NCBI RefSeq assembly: GCF_001458435.1
Contig: NZ_CYSF01000006.1
Span: forward strand, 310,001-374,000
DNA: 64,000 bases
Direction of reading: 5' to 3'
Origin: Thalassovita mediterranea
GTDB lineage: Bacteria; Pseudomonadota; Alphaproteobacteria; Rhodobacterales; Rhodobacteraceae
In this document: positions 34,869 through 43,547 of the stretch, piece by piece
Numbering within the stretch: position 1 is the stretch's first letter
Layout: each line of letters begins with the position of its first letter
The notes under the pieces: generated by a model
The model's input: only the letters and a program-made list of their open reading frames with translations
The model's database searches: none
Told to the model about the DNA's origin: nothing
Translations under genes and position numbers: made by a program

Positions 34869-35714
34869 TTAGCTAAATAGCGTTTTTCCCGCGCGCCAAC
34901 AGGCCGCGCCCCCAAGCATCATGAGGAAAGCCGCGACTAAAGTCAGCGCAAAGCCCAATCCTGTCGCAGGTGTCACCAAGAGGTAAAGCACTGTCGTCAG
35001 CGTCATGAAGGTCCCGCCCGCAATCTGCAGTGCAGAGAGCACAATACGCCATACCGTGGCGCCCTCTCGTGCCCCGCGCCCTGCCAGCCATAGCACCAAT
35101 CGGCTCAGCGGGCGAAGGCACCACAGGACTAGGACACACCAAATGACAGACAGTACGAAGCCCATTGGCTCCTGCGCCAAACGCTGGGCGGTGAACGTCA
35201 ATGCCTCTGTCCAGCCTGCTGCGCGCAGTGAAAACCCATAGGCCTCTCCAAGGTGGTCAGGATACATCGTCGGGGCACCCCGCACTTCGATCACCCTCGC
35301 CTCTGCTCGCTGAGGCGTGCGCGCCAACCAGTCTAGTGACAGCGAATACACCTGCCTCTTCGATGCATCAAAGACGACGCACTCCGCCCCACCCTGCTGC
35401 GTCTTGCAATGCAAACTCAAGCTATCCGCCAAAGGCGAAATGGCCAGGGCCCGCCCGTCAGCATCAACAAGCACTGCGCGCACCGGATCGGCAGCGATGA
35501 TGCCATCGCCATACAGCAATTTAATCCACAGATCGCCAAGCTGCGGCACTGAAATCGCGGCTGTATCGCCATAATAGGGCGAATGCGCGAGCGCAGGGGC
35601 GGTGGGAATCAACGCCGCAATCCATAAGGCAAGAATGCATTCCAAAGCGACAGCTGCCCTACGCAGCAACCCGCGTAGACCAAGAGACACAGCCCCCTCG
35701 CGTCGTTCACACAT
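34869..35714 (-). CDS. Exported membrane protein of unknown function
   Basis: A 281-residue protein I do not recognise. The N-terminal signal/anchor ends ALIPTAPALAHS. The next 150 or so residues form a periplasmic domain (PQLGDLWIKLLYGDG, SLHCKTQQGGAECVVFD with a Cys pair that may form a disulfide). Three to four hydrophobic helices close the protein (FVLSVIWCVLVLWCLRPLS and two later segments). The layout recalls small envelope proteins linked to copper or HupE-like systems by the mature AHS start, but no signature supports that. It is alone between hairpins and an EamA gene. Confidence 0.7.
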   Translation of the reverse strand: MCERREGAVSLGLRGLLRRAAVALECILALWIAALIPTAPALAHSPYYGDTAAISVPQLGDLWIKLLYGDGIIAADPVRAVLVDADGRALAISPLADSLSLHCKTQQGGAECVVFDASKRQVYSLSLDWLARTPQRAEARVIEVRGAPTMYPDHLGEAYGFSLRAAGWTEALTFTAQRLAQEPMGFVLSVIWCVLVLWCLRPLSRLVLWLAGRGAREGATVWRIVLSALQIAGGTFMTLTTVLYLLVTPATGLGFALTLVAAFLMMLGGAACWRAGKTLFS

Positions 35715-35819
35715 ACCAGCAAAACCTCAATAAAATCCTAATACGTCAATCTGGATAAAACCAAACGTGCCGTATTCCCCCGCCATTGCCAAGCGGCGTG
35801 ATCCGTGAAAACTGGCCCA

Positions 35820-36767
35820 ATGAGCCAGACACAGATCCTTGACCGCCCCCTCCTCGGCATCGCTTTGATGCTGGGATTTTGCATTGCCGCCCCTTTGGGC
35901 GATGCGGTTGCAAAACTGCTCTATGGCGTGCTGCCACTTGGGGTTCTGGTGCTGGCGCGATTTCTGCTGCAAGCGCTGTTTTTGGCACCCATCATGATCG
36001 TCACAAAACGCCCCTGGCGCATACGCGGGCGTATGTTGTCTATCCTTATCTGGCGCACTGTTTTGCATATCACGGGCATCGCCATGATGTTCACTGCCCT
36101 TGGCTATCTGCCGCTGGCGGATGCAGTGGCGATTGCCTTTGTCATGCCGTTTATCATGTTGCTCTTGGGCAAATATGTGCTTCACGAACAGATTGGCTCG
36201 CGTCGTTTGATCGCCTGCATCGTGGGCTTTATCGGTACGCTTTTGGTGGTGCAGCCCAGCTTTGCCGCCGTGGGATGGCCCGCGCTGCTGCCGCTAGGGG
36301 TTGCCGTGAACTTTGCCCTGTTCATGCTATCAACACGCCAACTTGCGAAGGAGACAGACCCCATCGGTCTGCAGGTCGTCTCTGGCCTGATCGCCTGCGG
36401 AATACTCATCCCTGCACTGCTGATCGGCGCATCGACGGACATCCAACCGCTACAGATCGTCTGGCCGCAGGGACACACCGCACTGTTGGTTTTGGCCAGC
36501 GGTTTGATCGGTACGGTCGCACATTTGATGATGACGTGGTCACTACGCTATGCGCCCTCTGCCACATTGGCCCCAATGCAATATCTGGAGATCCCATTTG
36601 CCACCCTAATGGGCTGGCTGATCTTTGGTGATCTGCCCGGGCCGCTCGCCAGCCTTGGCATTCTGATCACGCTTGGCGCGGGGCTCTATATCATCTGGCG
36701 CGAACAGATCACTCAGCGCCAGATCACCGCCGAGGCCAATGCGCAGACTGCTGCCCCAATGCCGTAA
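35820..36767 (+). CDS. EamA/DMT-family transporter
   Basis: A 315-residue ten-helix drug/metabolite transporter. First-half motifs include FTALGYLPLADAVAIAFVMP, and the second half has WSLRYAPSATLAPMQYLEIP, both typical of RhaT/RarD-like EamA proteins. The C-terminal cytoplasmic tail is polar. The start MSQTQILDR is favoured; an in-frame ATG 15 bases upstream gives MKTGP. Its 3' end overlaps the convergent thiamine pyrophosphokinase gene by 44 bases. Substrate unknown. Confidence 0.85.
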   Translation: MSQTQILDRPLLGIALMLGFCIAAPLGDAVAKLLYGVLPLGVLVLARFLLQALFLAPIMIVTKRPWRIRGRMLSILIWRTVLHITGIAMMFTALGYLPLADAVAIAFVMPFIMLLLGKYVLHEQIGSRRLIACIVGFIGTLLVVQPSFAAVGWPALLPLGVAVNFALFMLSTRQLAKETDPIGLQVVSGLIACGILIPALLIGASTDIQPLQIVWPQGHTALLVLASGLIGTVAHLMMTWSLRYAPSATLAPMQYLEIPFATLMGWLIFGDLPGPLASLGILITLGAGLYIIWREQITQRQITAEANAQTAAPMP

Positions 36768-37407
36768 TCACCGACCCCAGCGCCGCACGCGGTAGAATCA
36801 AAAGCATCCCCGACTGATCCATTTCCAAGCGAACAGGGCCAGAAACCTCGTTCGAGGTACCAATCATACTGTCTGGTGCGAACTGCAATCCATCGATCGG
36901 CCAGCGCAGCCCCTCAGACCGTCCGGTCACCGCTGTCATCGGAAACAACGATACGAGAGAGCCCAAGGGCAACGCCACCTCCAATAGCGGCGGCGCAACC
37001 ATGATCAACTGATCCTCATTCAGCAAAATACAACGCTGGTCCGCCCGCCGCACCAACACATTCAGCGCCGCCAATTGATGATCCACGCGTGTGCCATCAA
37101 ACCCGACCCCCAACACCAGCGGCGCCGCAACACTGCGCAGGGCCTTATCAAAATCGGTGCTGTCCTGTTCGCCGATATGGTGCAGCGTATGCGCGGGCAA
37201 TATCGTGCGCGCCTCATCTGACAGGCTATCGAGATCACCAATCACTGCCTCGGGACGCAGACCAATCCCTAGCGCATGATCCGCGCCACCGTCTGCACAC
37301 ACCAACGTGGGAGCGATTCCTAGCGCCTCTTCCAGAACTGCCAGATCGACCCGTCCCGCCCCAAGTAGCGTCACTGGAAATTCAGACTGCACAATCTTGT
37401 TCAACAT
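36724..37407 (-). CDS. Thiamine pyrophosphokinase
   Basis: A 227-residue enzyme that transfers pyrophosphate from ATP to thiamine. Motifs are CADGGADHAL, VIGDLDSLSDEA, and QDSTDFDKAL, the three Asp-rich catalytic blocks. DGTRVDHQLAALNVL is the fourth family block and TSNEVSGPVRLE closes the thiamine-binding domain. The start MLNKIVQSE is taken for family fit; the longer in-frame version is unrelated. It is divergent from the acidic-protein gene, with a 44-base convergent overlap at the other end. Confidence 0.9.
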   Translation of the reverse strand: MLNKIVQSEFPVTLLGAGRVDLAVLEEALGIAPTLVCADGGADHALGIGLRPEAVIGDLDSLSDEARTILPAHTLHHIGEQDSTDFDKALRSVAAPLVLGVGFDGTRVDHQLAALNVLVRRADQRCILLNEDQLIMVAPPLLEVALPLGSLVSLFPMTAVTGRSEGLRWPIDGLQFAPDSMIGTSNEVSGPVRLEMDQSGMLLILPRAALGSVITALGQQSAHWPRR

Positions 37408-37586
37408 GTGGCAATTCCCGCCGTTTCTAAAAGGTGACCACAATTTAGCCATAAAATGATACCGTTCTTTTCTAAGAATCGTTCACCTTTCGGCGGGATA
37501 TAGTTGGTAAACAAAACCCTGAGACGCGACACGTGCCCCTTTTGTGCAGGGGTATGGCAGCCAGAGGCGAGAAAGGCGAGTTTACA

Positions 37587-39659
37587 ATGGTAACGAACAA
37601 CAAAGTTTTAACGGTTTCTTACGGGACCTTCTCTTGCACCCTGGAAGGGTTCGACGATTCTTTCGACACGATGAAGTCGATTGCAGAATATTTCCGCGAT
37701 CTGGCCGCAGATGACCGTTACTTTGGCGCCGAACCTCCGACGCCGGACGCCGAAATGCTGGCCCGCATCGCAGAACGCGAAATCGCCCGTCAGGTTGTGG
37801 CACGTCAGGACGATGGCACCATTCACCTGCGCGCAGCCGAAAACGCACAAGCGCAAACTCCGGCTGCCGTTGCTGCGCCGGCGCAAACTCCCGCCCAACC
37901 GGTCGCAGAACCCGCCCCTGTTGCAGCCCCAGTGGAAGCCCTGGTTCAGGAGGCCGCGCCCGAGGTAGCTCCGTCAGCAGAGGCACCCGCAGCGGAAGCC
38001 CCCGTAGCGGAACCTGAAATCATTGACGCCGACCCGCTGCCCGAGGAGGCCGCAGAGGCCGCGCCGGCCACCGACACTGACGAAGACAGTGTTGCAAACA
38101 AACTGCAACGCATCCGCGCCGTTGTCTCGCGCAATGCCGAAGCTGCGGCACCAATTGCCGAAGCTTTCGACGAGAACGTTGCCGAAGACGCGACGCCCAC
38201 AGACGCCGGTGAGGATGACTATCTCGAAGACGAACATGCCGAAGAGATGGACGTTGCTGCACCCGAAGTTGACGCCATCCTTGAAACCGCAGCACCAGCC
38301 GTTGAAGATCTGCCGGAACTGGCCGCAGATGAGGACGTCGATCCTGCCGTATTGGCCGCTATCGCCGAGTTGAACGCAACTGAAGAAGATGACGCTGAGG
38401 TCGACGCCGCTGAAGACGTAGCTTTGGAAACCCGCATTGAGGTCAGCGAAGAGATTGCAGAAGAGGCCGAGGATGATTTTGACGCCATCCTTGCCGCAGT
38501 TCGTGACGCCGAACCTGAACCGGTAGCCGAGCCCGAAGCCGTCGCCGACATGATCGAAGAGGACGCCGAAGACATCGCCACCAATGTGGCAGAGGTTGCA
38601 CCGGAAGAGGCCGCAAGCGAGACACCAGCCGAGGCAGCGCCTGAGCAGCCTGAAGAACTGCCGCAAGAGGCCGTTCTGGATCTGCCCGAAGATGCACCTG
38701 CGCCGGTTCGCCCTGTACGCCCTGTGCGCGTGGTCAAAATGAAGCGCGCCGACTACGAGGCTGGCATGCTGACCGACAGCACCGCGGAAGAAGCCCCTGC
38801 CCCCGCTGCAGAGCCGGTCGATCCAAGTGCGCTGAGCGCCGAGGAAGAGGCGGATCTGCTACGCGAACTGTCTGAAGTAGAGGCGGAATTTGGCGATGAG
38901 GCGGAACAACCTCTCGACGCTGGAGATGTGCGCTCGATCTTTGCGGACAAAGCCGAAGAAGCAGATGTCGAGCGCCTGATGGACAAGACCGCTTCGGAAA
39001 TGGACAACCCCGAGGGCGCGCATCGCCGCAACGCGATCGCCCATCTGCGCGCCGCCGTTCAGGCCAACCGTGCCGAAACCGATGCCGGCGGCGTTCTAAA
39101 CGCGCGCGAAACTGGATCGCACGCCTACCGCGCAGACCTGAACGACGTCGTCCGCCCAACCCGCGCCGATGCTGCAAAAGCGAGCGACACCGCAGCTGCC
39201 GCACCACTAAAGTTGGTTGCCGAACAACGCGTTGACACCGCGCCCGAAGTTGCCGAGGCACCTGCCGAGGCAGCACCAGCGGTGGCGCCTGTACGCCCGC
39301 GCCGTGTGCGTCGCATCCAACCCGATGTTGTTGCAGCCCCTGTTGAGCCCGCCGCAACTTCGCCTGCTGAATTCAGCAGCTTTGCGGAATTTGCCGAAAC
39401 CGTCGGCGCGCAGGAACTGCCTGATCTGCTGGAGGCAGCTGCGTCGTACATGTCGCATGTCGAAGGTCTGGATCAATTCTCGCGTCCGCAGCTGATGAAG
39501 AAAGCCCGCCAGATCGACAATATGTCCTTCAGCCGCGAAGATGGCCTGCGATCCTTTGGCCAGCTTCTTCGCGACGGCAAGATCGAAAAACTGCAAGGCG
39601 GCCGCTTTACCGTTTCGGACCAAATCGGTTTCAAACCCGAGGCCCGCGCCGCTGGCTAA
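37587..39659 (+). CDS. Large acidic Ala/Glu/Pro-rich protein of unknown function
   Basis: A 690-residue protein in three parts. Residues 1-75 form a compact, conserved-looking domain (KVLTVSYGTFSCTLEGFDDS, then DTMKSIAEYFRDLAADDRYF). Residues 85-400 are low-complexity, rich in Ala, Glu, Pro and Asp and strongly acidic, probably disordered. A short basic patch (RPVRPVRVVKMKR) leads to a mixed region. The last 90 residues look folded again (FAEFAETVGAQELPDLLEAA, then QLMKKARQIDNMSFSRED, DGKIEKLQGGRFTVSD). No signal peptide or membrane helix is seen, so it is cytoplasmic. The layout recalls polar organiser or scaffold proteins, but no signature supports a named family. A terminator follows. Confidence 0.8.
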   Translation: MVTNNKVLTVSYGTFSCTLEGFDDSFDTMKSIAEYFRDLAADDRYFGAEPPTPDAEMLARIAEREIARQVVARQDDGTIHLRAAENAQAQTPAAVAAPAQTPAQPVAEPAPVAAPVEALVQEAAPEVAPSAEAPAAEAPVAEPEIIDADPLPEEAAEAAPATDTDEDSVANKLQRIRAVVSRNAEAAAPIAEAFDENVAEDATPTDAGEDDYLEDEHAEEMDVAAPEVDAILETAAPAVEDLPELAADEDVDPAVLAAIAELNATEEDDAEVDAAEDVALETRIEVSEEIAEEAEDDFDAILAAVRDAEPEPVAEPEAVADMIEEDAEDIATNVAEVAPEEAASETPAEAAPEQPEELPQEAVLDLPEDAPAPVRPVRPVRVVKMKRADYEAGMLTDSTAEEAPAPAAEPVDPSALSAEEEADLLRELSEVEAEFGDEAEQPLDAGDVRSIFADKAEEADVERLMDKTASEMDNPEGAHRRNAIAHLRAAVQANRAETDAGGVLNARETGSHAYRADLNDVVRPTRADAAKASDTAAAAPLKLVAEQRVDTAPEVAEAPAEAAPAVAPVRPRRVRRIQPDVVAAPVEPAATSPAEFSSFAEFAETVGAQELPDLLEAAASYMSHVEGLDQFSRPQLMKKARQIDNMSFSREDGLRSFGQLLRDGKIEKLQGGRFTVSDQIGFKPEARAAG

Positions 39660-39685
39660 GCCAACCCAATGTCTAAATGCCATTT

Positions 39686-39718
39686 CCACCCGATCCTGTG
39701 TCGGGTGGTTTTGCGTTT
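39686..39718 (+). terminator. Rho-independent terminator after the acidic-protein gene
   Basis: CCACCCGA and TCGGGTGG form an 8-bp stem followed by TTTTGCGTTT. Confidence 0.85.
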
Positions 39719-39723
39719 CCGGA

Positions 39724-40827
39724 TCAGAGAGTGTTGCGATCTTTGGAGTTCGATGTCGTGGGAACACGTGCCTGGAAAAACCGAAAGCACCCCCGCCCCG
39801 CATGTTTTGCCGCGTAGAGCGCCGTATCCGCATCGTGCAAGATTTGCGCAGGATTTACCTTTTGGCCCGCGATTGCACGGGCGATCCCAAGGCTGGCTGA
39901 AACCTGGCAGACGTGACCCAAATACCGCATCGGCTTGGTAATCTCGACAATCAAACGGTTGGCAATGCCTGATAGTTCGTTCCGCCGCACGGCGTTACGC
40001 AGGATCAGCACGAATTCATCGCCGCCATAACGGATAATCGTATCCTCTGATCGCAGTTCACGGCGTATGATATTAGCCACCTCCTGCAGAACGAAATCCC
40101 CCGCAGCATGGCCAAGGCTGTCATTGACCCGCTTGAAGTAGTCCAGATCCAGATGGATCAGCGAAAAGGCGGTGCCCGTCTGGCAAAAACGGGCCAAGGT
40201 TTCATCCATGACGCGCCGATTTTGCAAACCGGTGAGCATATCCGTACTGGCCAGCATTTCCGCCTCGGTCTTGGCCCCCTGCAGTCGCCGGTTCAGGCGC
40301 ATACTGGCGGCGATGGCCGCCGATTTTGCCTCCGTCAGGTAGAGCATTTCAACGGCCATATCGGTTGGCGCAAAATCCGCCGCAGTCAATGTTCCCTGCC
40401 GCAAGAGATCAGGCATCGCAGGGCCACATGACAGGTTCAGCAACCACCCCGCATCGGCCGCGGCCTGATCCGGCGCTGCCAGGGCAGCTATAATACCGCG
40501 CAATGCGATATTAGGTTGCTGTACCAACCGTAGACGACATGCCTTTCCATCAGCAGTCTGTGCGATGTCGGCCAACGACCGCCCTTTTTCACGTTCAAAC
40601 CGCAATAGGTGCTGAACGTGCAACTGCCTGAGGTCTGATTGACCCAGCAGTTTGGCAATGGAGGGTCCGTGATCACAGACAACCCCATCCTGATCTACAA
40701 AAAGATGAAACGGCATCAATTGGCATAGCGCCTGATGGAGATGAACCGGCAACGTTGTCGGGCGCACCTTCGGCAAGGGATCGGCGGCTATCGCAGTATC
40801 ATCGCCGCTGGGGTGAACTGGGATCAT
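39724..40827 (-). CDS. Diguanylate cyclase with H-NOX-associated-like N-terminal domain
   Basis: A 367-residue cytoplasmic protein. Residues 30-175 fit the H-NOX-associated (HNOBA) pattern: LCQLMPFHLFVDQDGVVCDH, GPSIAKLLG, TLTAADFAPTDMAVEMLYL. A short coiled coil (about 170-190) leads to a GGDEF domain with intact DLDYFKRVND, GGDEF at 268-272 and an RSED inhibitory I-site (259-262) five residues before it. It should therefore make cyclic di-GMP with product inhibition. The start codon overlaps the stop of the H-NOX-like gene (ATGA), so sensor and cyclase are translated together. The enzyme call is firm; the HNOBA call is good. Confidence 0.9.
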   Translation of the reverse strand: MIPVHPSGDDTAIAADPLPKVRPTTLPVHLHQALCQLMPFHLFVDQDGVVCDHGPSIAKLLGQSDLRQLHVQHLLRFEREKGRSLADIAQTADGKACRLRLVQQPNIALRGIIAALAAPDQAAADAGWLLNLSCGPAMPDLLRQGTLTAADFAPTDMAVEMLYLTEAKSAAIAASMRLNRRLQGAKTEAEMLASTDMLTGLQNRRVMDETLARFCQTGTAFSLIHLDLDYFKRVNDSLGHAAGDFVLQEVANIIRRELRSEDTIIRYGGDEFVLILRNAVRRNELSGIANRLIVEITKPMRYLGHVCQVSASLGIARAIAGQKVNPAQILHDADTALYAAKHAGRGCFRFFQARVPTTSNSKDRNTL

Positions 40828-41504
40828 CTGCTAGCCCCCCGACGCACCGAGGGCAGTTGATCTGGGCGTCGCTGTGCCAGCCCCTGGTGGCGGTATATAC
40901 GACCAGGGAAAGCGGTAACGCCACCGGCACCGCCGCATGATTGCGATCGGACCAACAGATCCGTACGCGACACAGACGCAGCGCATCCTGACTGCATCAC
41001 AGGAACAACCTCAACCATCGCGTGACGACCATATTGAGGCGCCATCGCCTGTACGACGCCGCGCAGGGCCAGCGCGTATTCCGGCCACTGGCCAACACAT
41101 ACCACCCGAATGACATCATGCGACCTCTGAACCTCTATTTGGGGTAGGTTCAATCCCGGAATCGACAGCGCCACACGATCTGGCACGTCTTCGAGTGATC
41201 GCAAAAAACCATCAAAGTCGTCCGCACCAAAGCGCAACAACCGCTGGAATGCGATCATGTGGGGGTGCCCGCCCAAATATGCGCCAATGCAGCCCAGCAA
41301 ATCTTCACGGGGTTTTCCCGATATCTGCTGCATTTCAGACAGAACACGCTGCGTCAGCGCGACATCGTAGTGCAACATCGGTTCAAACCGAGGCGGAACC
41401 AAACCCAAATCGTCAGCGATCTGCCGCCACACATCCGCGCCGAAGCGGTCACGCACAAAACGCTGCAACACACGATTGATCAGTCCGTGATTTTGTTGCG
41501 CCAT
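40824..41504 (-). CDS. H-NOX/HNOB-like sensor lacking the haem-ligating His
   Basis: A 226-residue protein. Residues 5-165 follow the H-NOX (haem NO-binding) fold: HGLINRVLQRFVRDRFGADVW, HYDVALTQRVLSEMQQISGK, GAYLGGHPHMIAFQRLLRFG and FDGFLRSLEDVPDRVALSIP. The proximal haem His of known H-NOX proteins falls in the SLEDVPDR region (about 103-110), where no His exists. The YxSxR haem-propionate motif is not recognisable either. The last 55 residues are Arg/Gln/Ser-rich and unlike the family. The start MAQQNHG is taken because H-NOX domains begin here; a longer form would add a signal-like segment. It is coupled (ATGA) to the HNOBA-GGDEF gene, supporting a sensing role. Confidence 0.78.
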   Translation of the reverse strand: MAQQNHGLINRVLQRFVRDRFGADVWRQIADDLGLVPPRFEPMLHYDVALTQRVLSEMQQISGKPREDLLGCIGAYLGGHPHMIAFQRLLRFGADDFDGFLRSLEDVPDRVALSIPGLNLPQIEVQRSHDVIRVVCVGQWPEYALALRGVVQAMAPQYGRHAMVEVVPVMQSGCAASVSRTDLLVRSQSCGGAGGVTAFPGRIYRHQGLAQRRPDQLPSVRRGASR

Positions 41505-41766
41505 CCCGCCACACCCGTTTTCCTGCGCCACCGCTCCACTGGCAAAGGAAAGGAACAGGCACAGCCGCACTGCGCGTTCGTCCTCCCCATGCTGCTGGAA
41601 CTGGCGTCAAACCTGCCCATTCCTAGTTGCGCGCAGATTTCATCAAACGCACAACATCACTGCTGCACCACATTCACATGGAGAAGTTAAAAAGTCGTTT
41701 ACGTGGATTGCCCCACAGTCAAAATAGCTCTGCTAAGGCGTCAACACATCTGCGGCGGCTGCGCGA

Positions 41767-42468
41767 TCAGGTCGCCAGCCAATCAGGCAAGGCGCCGATA
41801 TCACGCAACACAACGTCTGCCAGTGGGGACAGGTCTGCCTCGGTCGCAATACCGGTCAATACGCCAATGGTCACCATTCCGGCCGCGCGTCCGGCGATCA
41901 GGTCATGCGCACTGTCACCAACCATTGCCACACGGGCTGGCGTCAACGACATACGGTCACAAAACGCCAGCAAAGGCGCGGCATCGGGTTTAGCGCCAAA
42001 CCCGCTGTCAAAGCCCGCGATGAAATCGAAATGGTCAGCCACGCCTGCCCCTTGCAGATGAGCGTGAGCGCCCATTTCGCTGTCATTGGTCATGACCCCC
42101 AATGCCAAACCGGACGCGGCCAGCCCCTTCAGCAATGGCGAAAGTGGGACCGCAGGCGTCAATGGCGCAGCTGCGGCGCTGGCATTCATGCGGGCTTCCA
42201 ATGCGTCCAGATCAACACCTGGCAATGCGCGTGCCGCGCATTCAGCGGCTTCGCGCCCCGTGCCCGCGATGACCGGGCTGTGTGGCAAAAATTGACCCAG
42301 TTCCAGATCAAACGCCATGTGATAGGCGATGTCGCCAGCGCGTGCGGCATCACCATCGGCCAATTCCAGAATCAATTCACCCGCCCAAGTGTCCCATGTC
42401 GCACGGAAATCAAACAGCGTGCCGTCCTTATCAAAAAGGATCCCATCCAGCTTACTGTTGCTTGCCAT
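41767..42468 (-). CDS. HAD-family hydrolase, phosphoglycolate-phosphatase-like
   Basis: A 233-residue HAD superfamily protein. Motif I is LFDKDGTLFDF, where Lys sits between the two usual Asp residues (DKDGT; the nucleophile is the first Asp). Motif II is GVMTNDS, motif III lies near GAKPD, and motif IV is VAMVGDSAHDLIAGRAAG. The helical cap lies after motif I, as in Gph-like enzymes. Substrate is probably a small phosphorylated metabolite. AGGAG before the ATG decides the start MASNSKLDG; a longer in-frame version is unsupported. It is divergent from the MarR gene. Confidence 0.88.
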   Translation of the reverse strand: MASNSKLDGILFDKDGTLFDFRATWDTWAGELILELADGDAARAGDIAYHMAFDLELGQFLPHSPVIAGTGREAAECAARALPGVDLDALEARMNASAAAAPLTPAVPLSPLLKGLAASGLALGVMTNDSEMGAHAHLQGAGVADHFDFIAGFDSGFGAKPDAAPLLAFCDRMSLTPARVAMVGDSAHDLIAGRAAGMVTIGVLTGIATEADLSPLADVVLRDIGALPDWLAT

Positions 42469-42673
42469 TGCGCCTCTCCTCCTTGGGGTGGACAAAACCA
42501 GTTGTGTCGCGCCGCACCCTGCGGGCAGTTTTCGACGGAGGCAAGCGCTAAAACCAAGGTTCCCCAAACACCACGGAAAATCATTGACCCGTGCTGTCGT
42601 CTCGCTTCCCACTACCCCGCAGACTGAACGCAGCGGCCTTGACACCGTGCGCGCCATGTTATCGTCTGCGCCC

Positions 42674-43147
42674 ATGCCAAACCCGCCCTCCACCGACCCA
42701 GACCGCCGTTACCGCCTGCATCAATCGTTGGGCTATCACCTGTCGATTGCGGCCCGCCAACAGGAACGCCGCTTGGATGAGGATCTAAAGACCGCGGGCC
42801 TTACGCGCACGACGTGGTGCATTTTACTGGCCATTGGCAACGAAGAGCTGAGCCAACCTTCTGATATCGCGGATTTCGTCGGCATTGATCGTACAGCGAC
42901 CTCACGGGCTTTGCGTCAAATGGAGCAAAAGGGGTGGCTCAAACGCAGCATGGGCACAGAAGACAAGCGCACACGGCAAGTGGTTCTGACCAAAAGCGGC
43001 GCCGCCCTGATCCCACGTTGCACGCCCTTTGCACAGGACAACGCCACGCAACTGCGCGCCGCCCTCAGCGCGGGCGAAGAAGCAGAACTGAAGCGGCTGT
43101 TGCAAAAGCTAAGAAGCAGCGGGACCATGCCACTGCCAACTCTGTAG
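42674..43147 (+). CDS. MarR-family transcriptional regulator
   Basis: A 157-residue winged-helix protein. The DNA-binding region is ELSQPSDIADFVGIDRTATS (recognition helix), then RALRQMEQKGWLKRSMG, with the wing EDKRTRQVVLTKSG, all canonical for MarR. The flanking helices form the dimer domain. The start is ATG at MPNPPSTDP; an ATG 18 bases upstream is possible, and neither has a clear Shine-Dalgarno site. The regulated gene may be the divergent HAD hydrolase, though no operator was identified. Confidence 0.88.
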   Translation: MPNPPSTDPDRRYRLHQSLGYHLSIAARQQERRLDEDLKTAGLTRTTWCILLAIGNEELSQPSDIADFVGIDRTATSRALRQMEQKGWLKRSMGTEDKRTRQVVLTKSGAALIPRCTPFAQDNATQLRAALSAGEEAELKRLLQKLRSSGTMPLPTL

Positions 43148-43156
43148 CCGTTCGGG

Positions 43157-43444
43157 TCAGGTCCAGTTGATCTGTGCCCCACCGGGCAATGCAGCGCGTG
43201 CGTGTATCAAGCTGTCATAGGGGCGATTGAGTGCATCACAGCAACTGATCACCCAGGCGTCATCCATCAACAGGAAATCCAACACTGATGCCAAAAACTC
43301 TGGGCTCCCTGCGTTTACCCGCAGATCGTCCTGAGATACGCCAGATGCCCCCATAAACACCGGCAGCAATTCGTCATTTCCAGCCAACCAGCCCAGTACC
43401 TGCAGGGCAAGCGTTTCAGCGGCGTCTGGCGACAGGTTGGACAT
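43157..43444 (-). CDS. DUF3572 family protein
   Basis: A 95-residue protein. The pattern ETLALQVLGWLAGNDELLPVF, then GVSQDDLR and PEFLASVLDFLLMDDAWV, is the DUF3572 signature of alphaproteobacteria. Function unknown. The start MSNLSPDAAE is taken because the longer in-frame version has a foreign hydrophobic N-terminus. It ends ten bases from the convergent MarR gene and lies just downstream of the sigma-factor cluster. Confidence 0.86.
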   Translation of the reverse strand: MSNLSPDAAETLALQVLGWLAGNDELLPVFMGASGVSQDDLRVNAGSPEFLASVLDFLLMDDAWVISCCDALNRPYDSLIHARAALPGGAQINWT

Positions 43445-43547
43445 AAGCGGCCTCATTAAGCTGGATGGCAGAACAGAGTTACCGTTGCTTTTCACGAAAA
43501 CCACAAACTGACAAGCGGTTCGCGACAGCAAAAGCGTTCCCGCGCGC

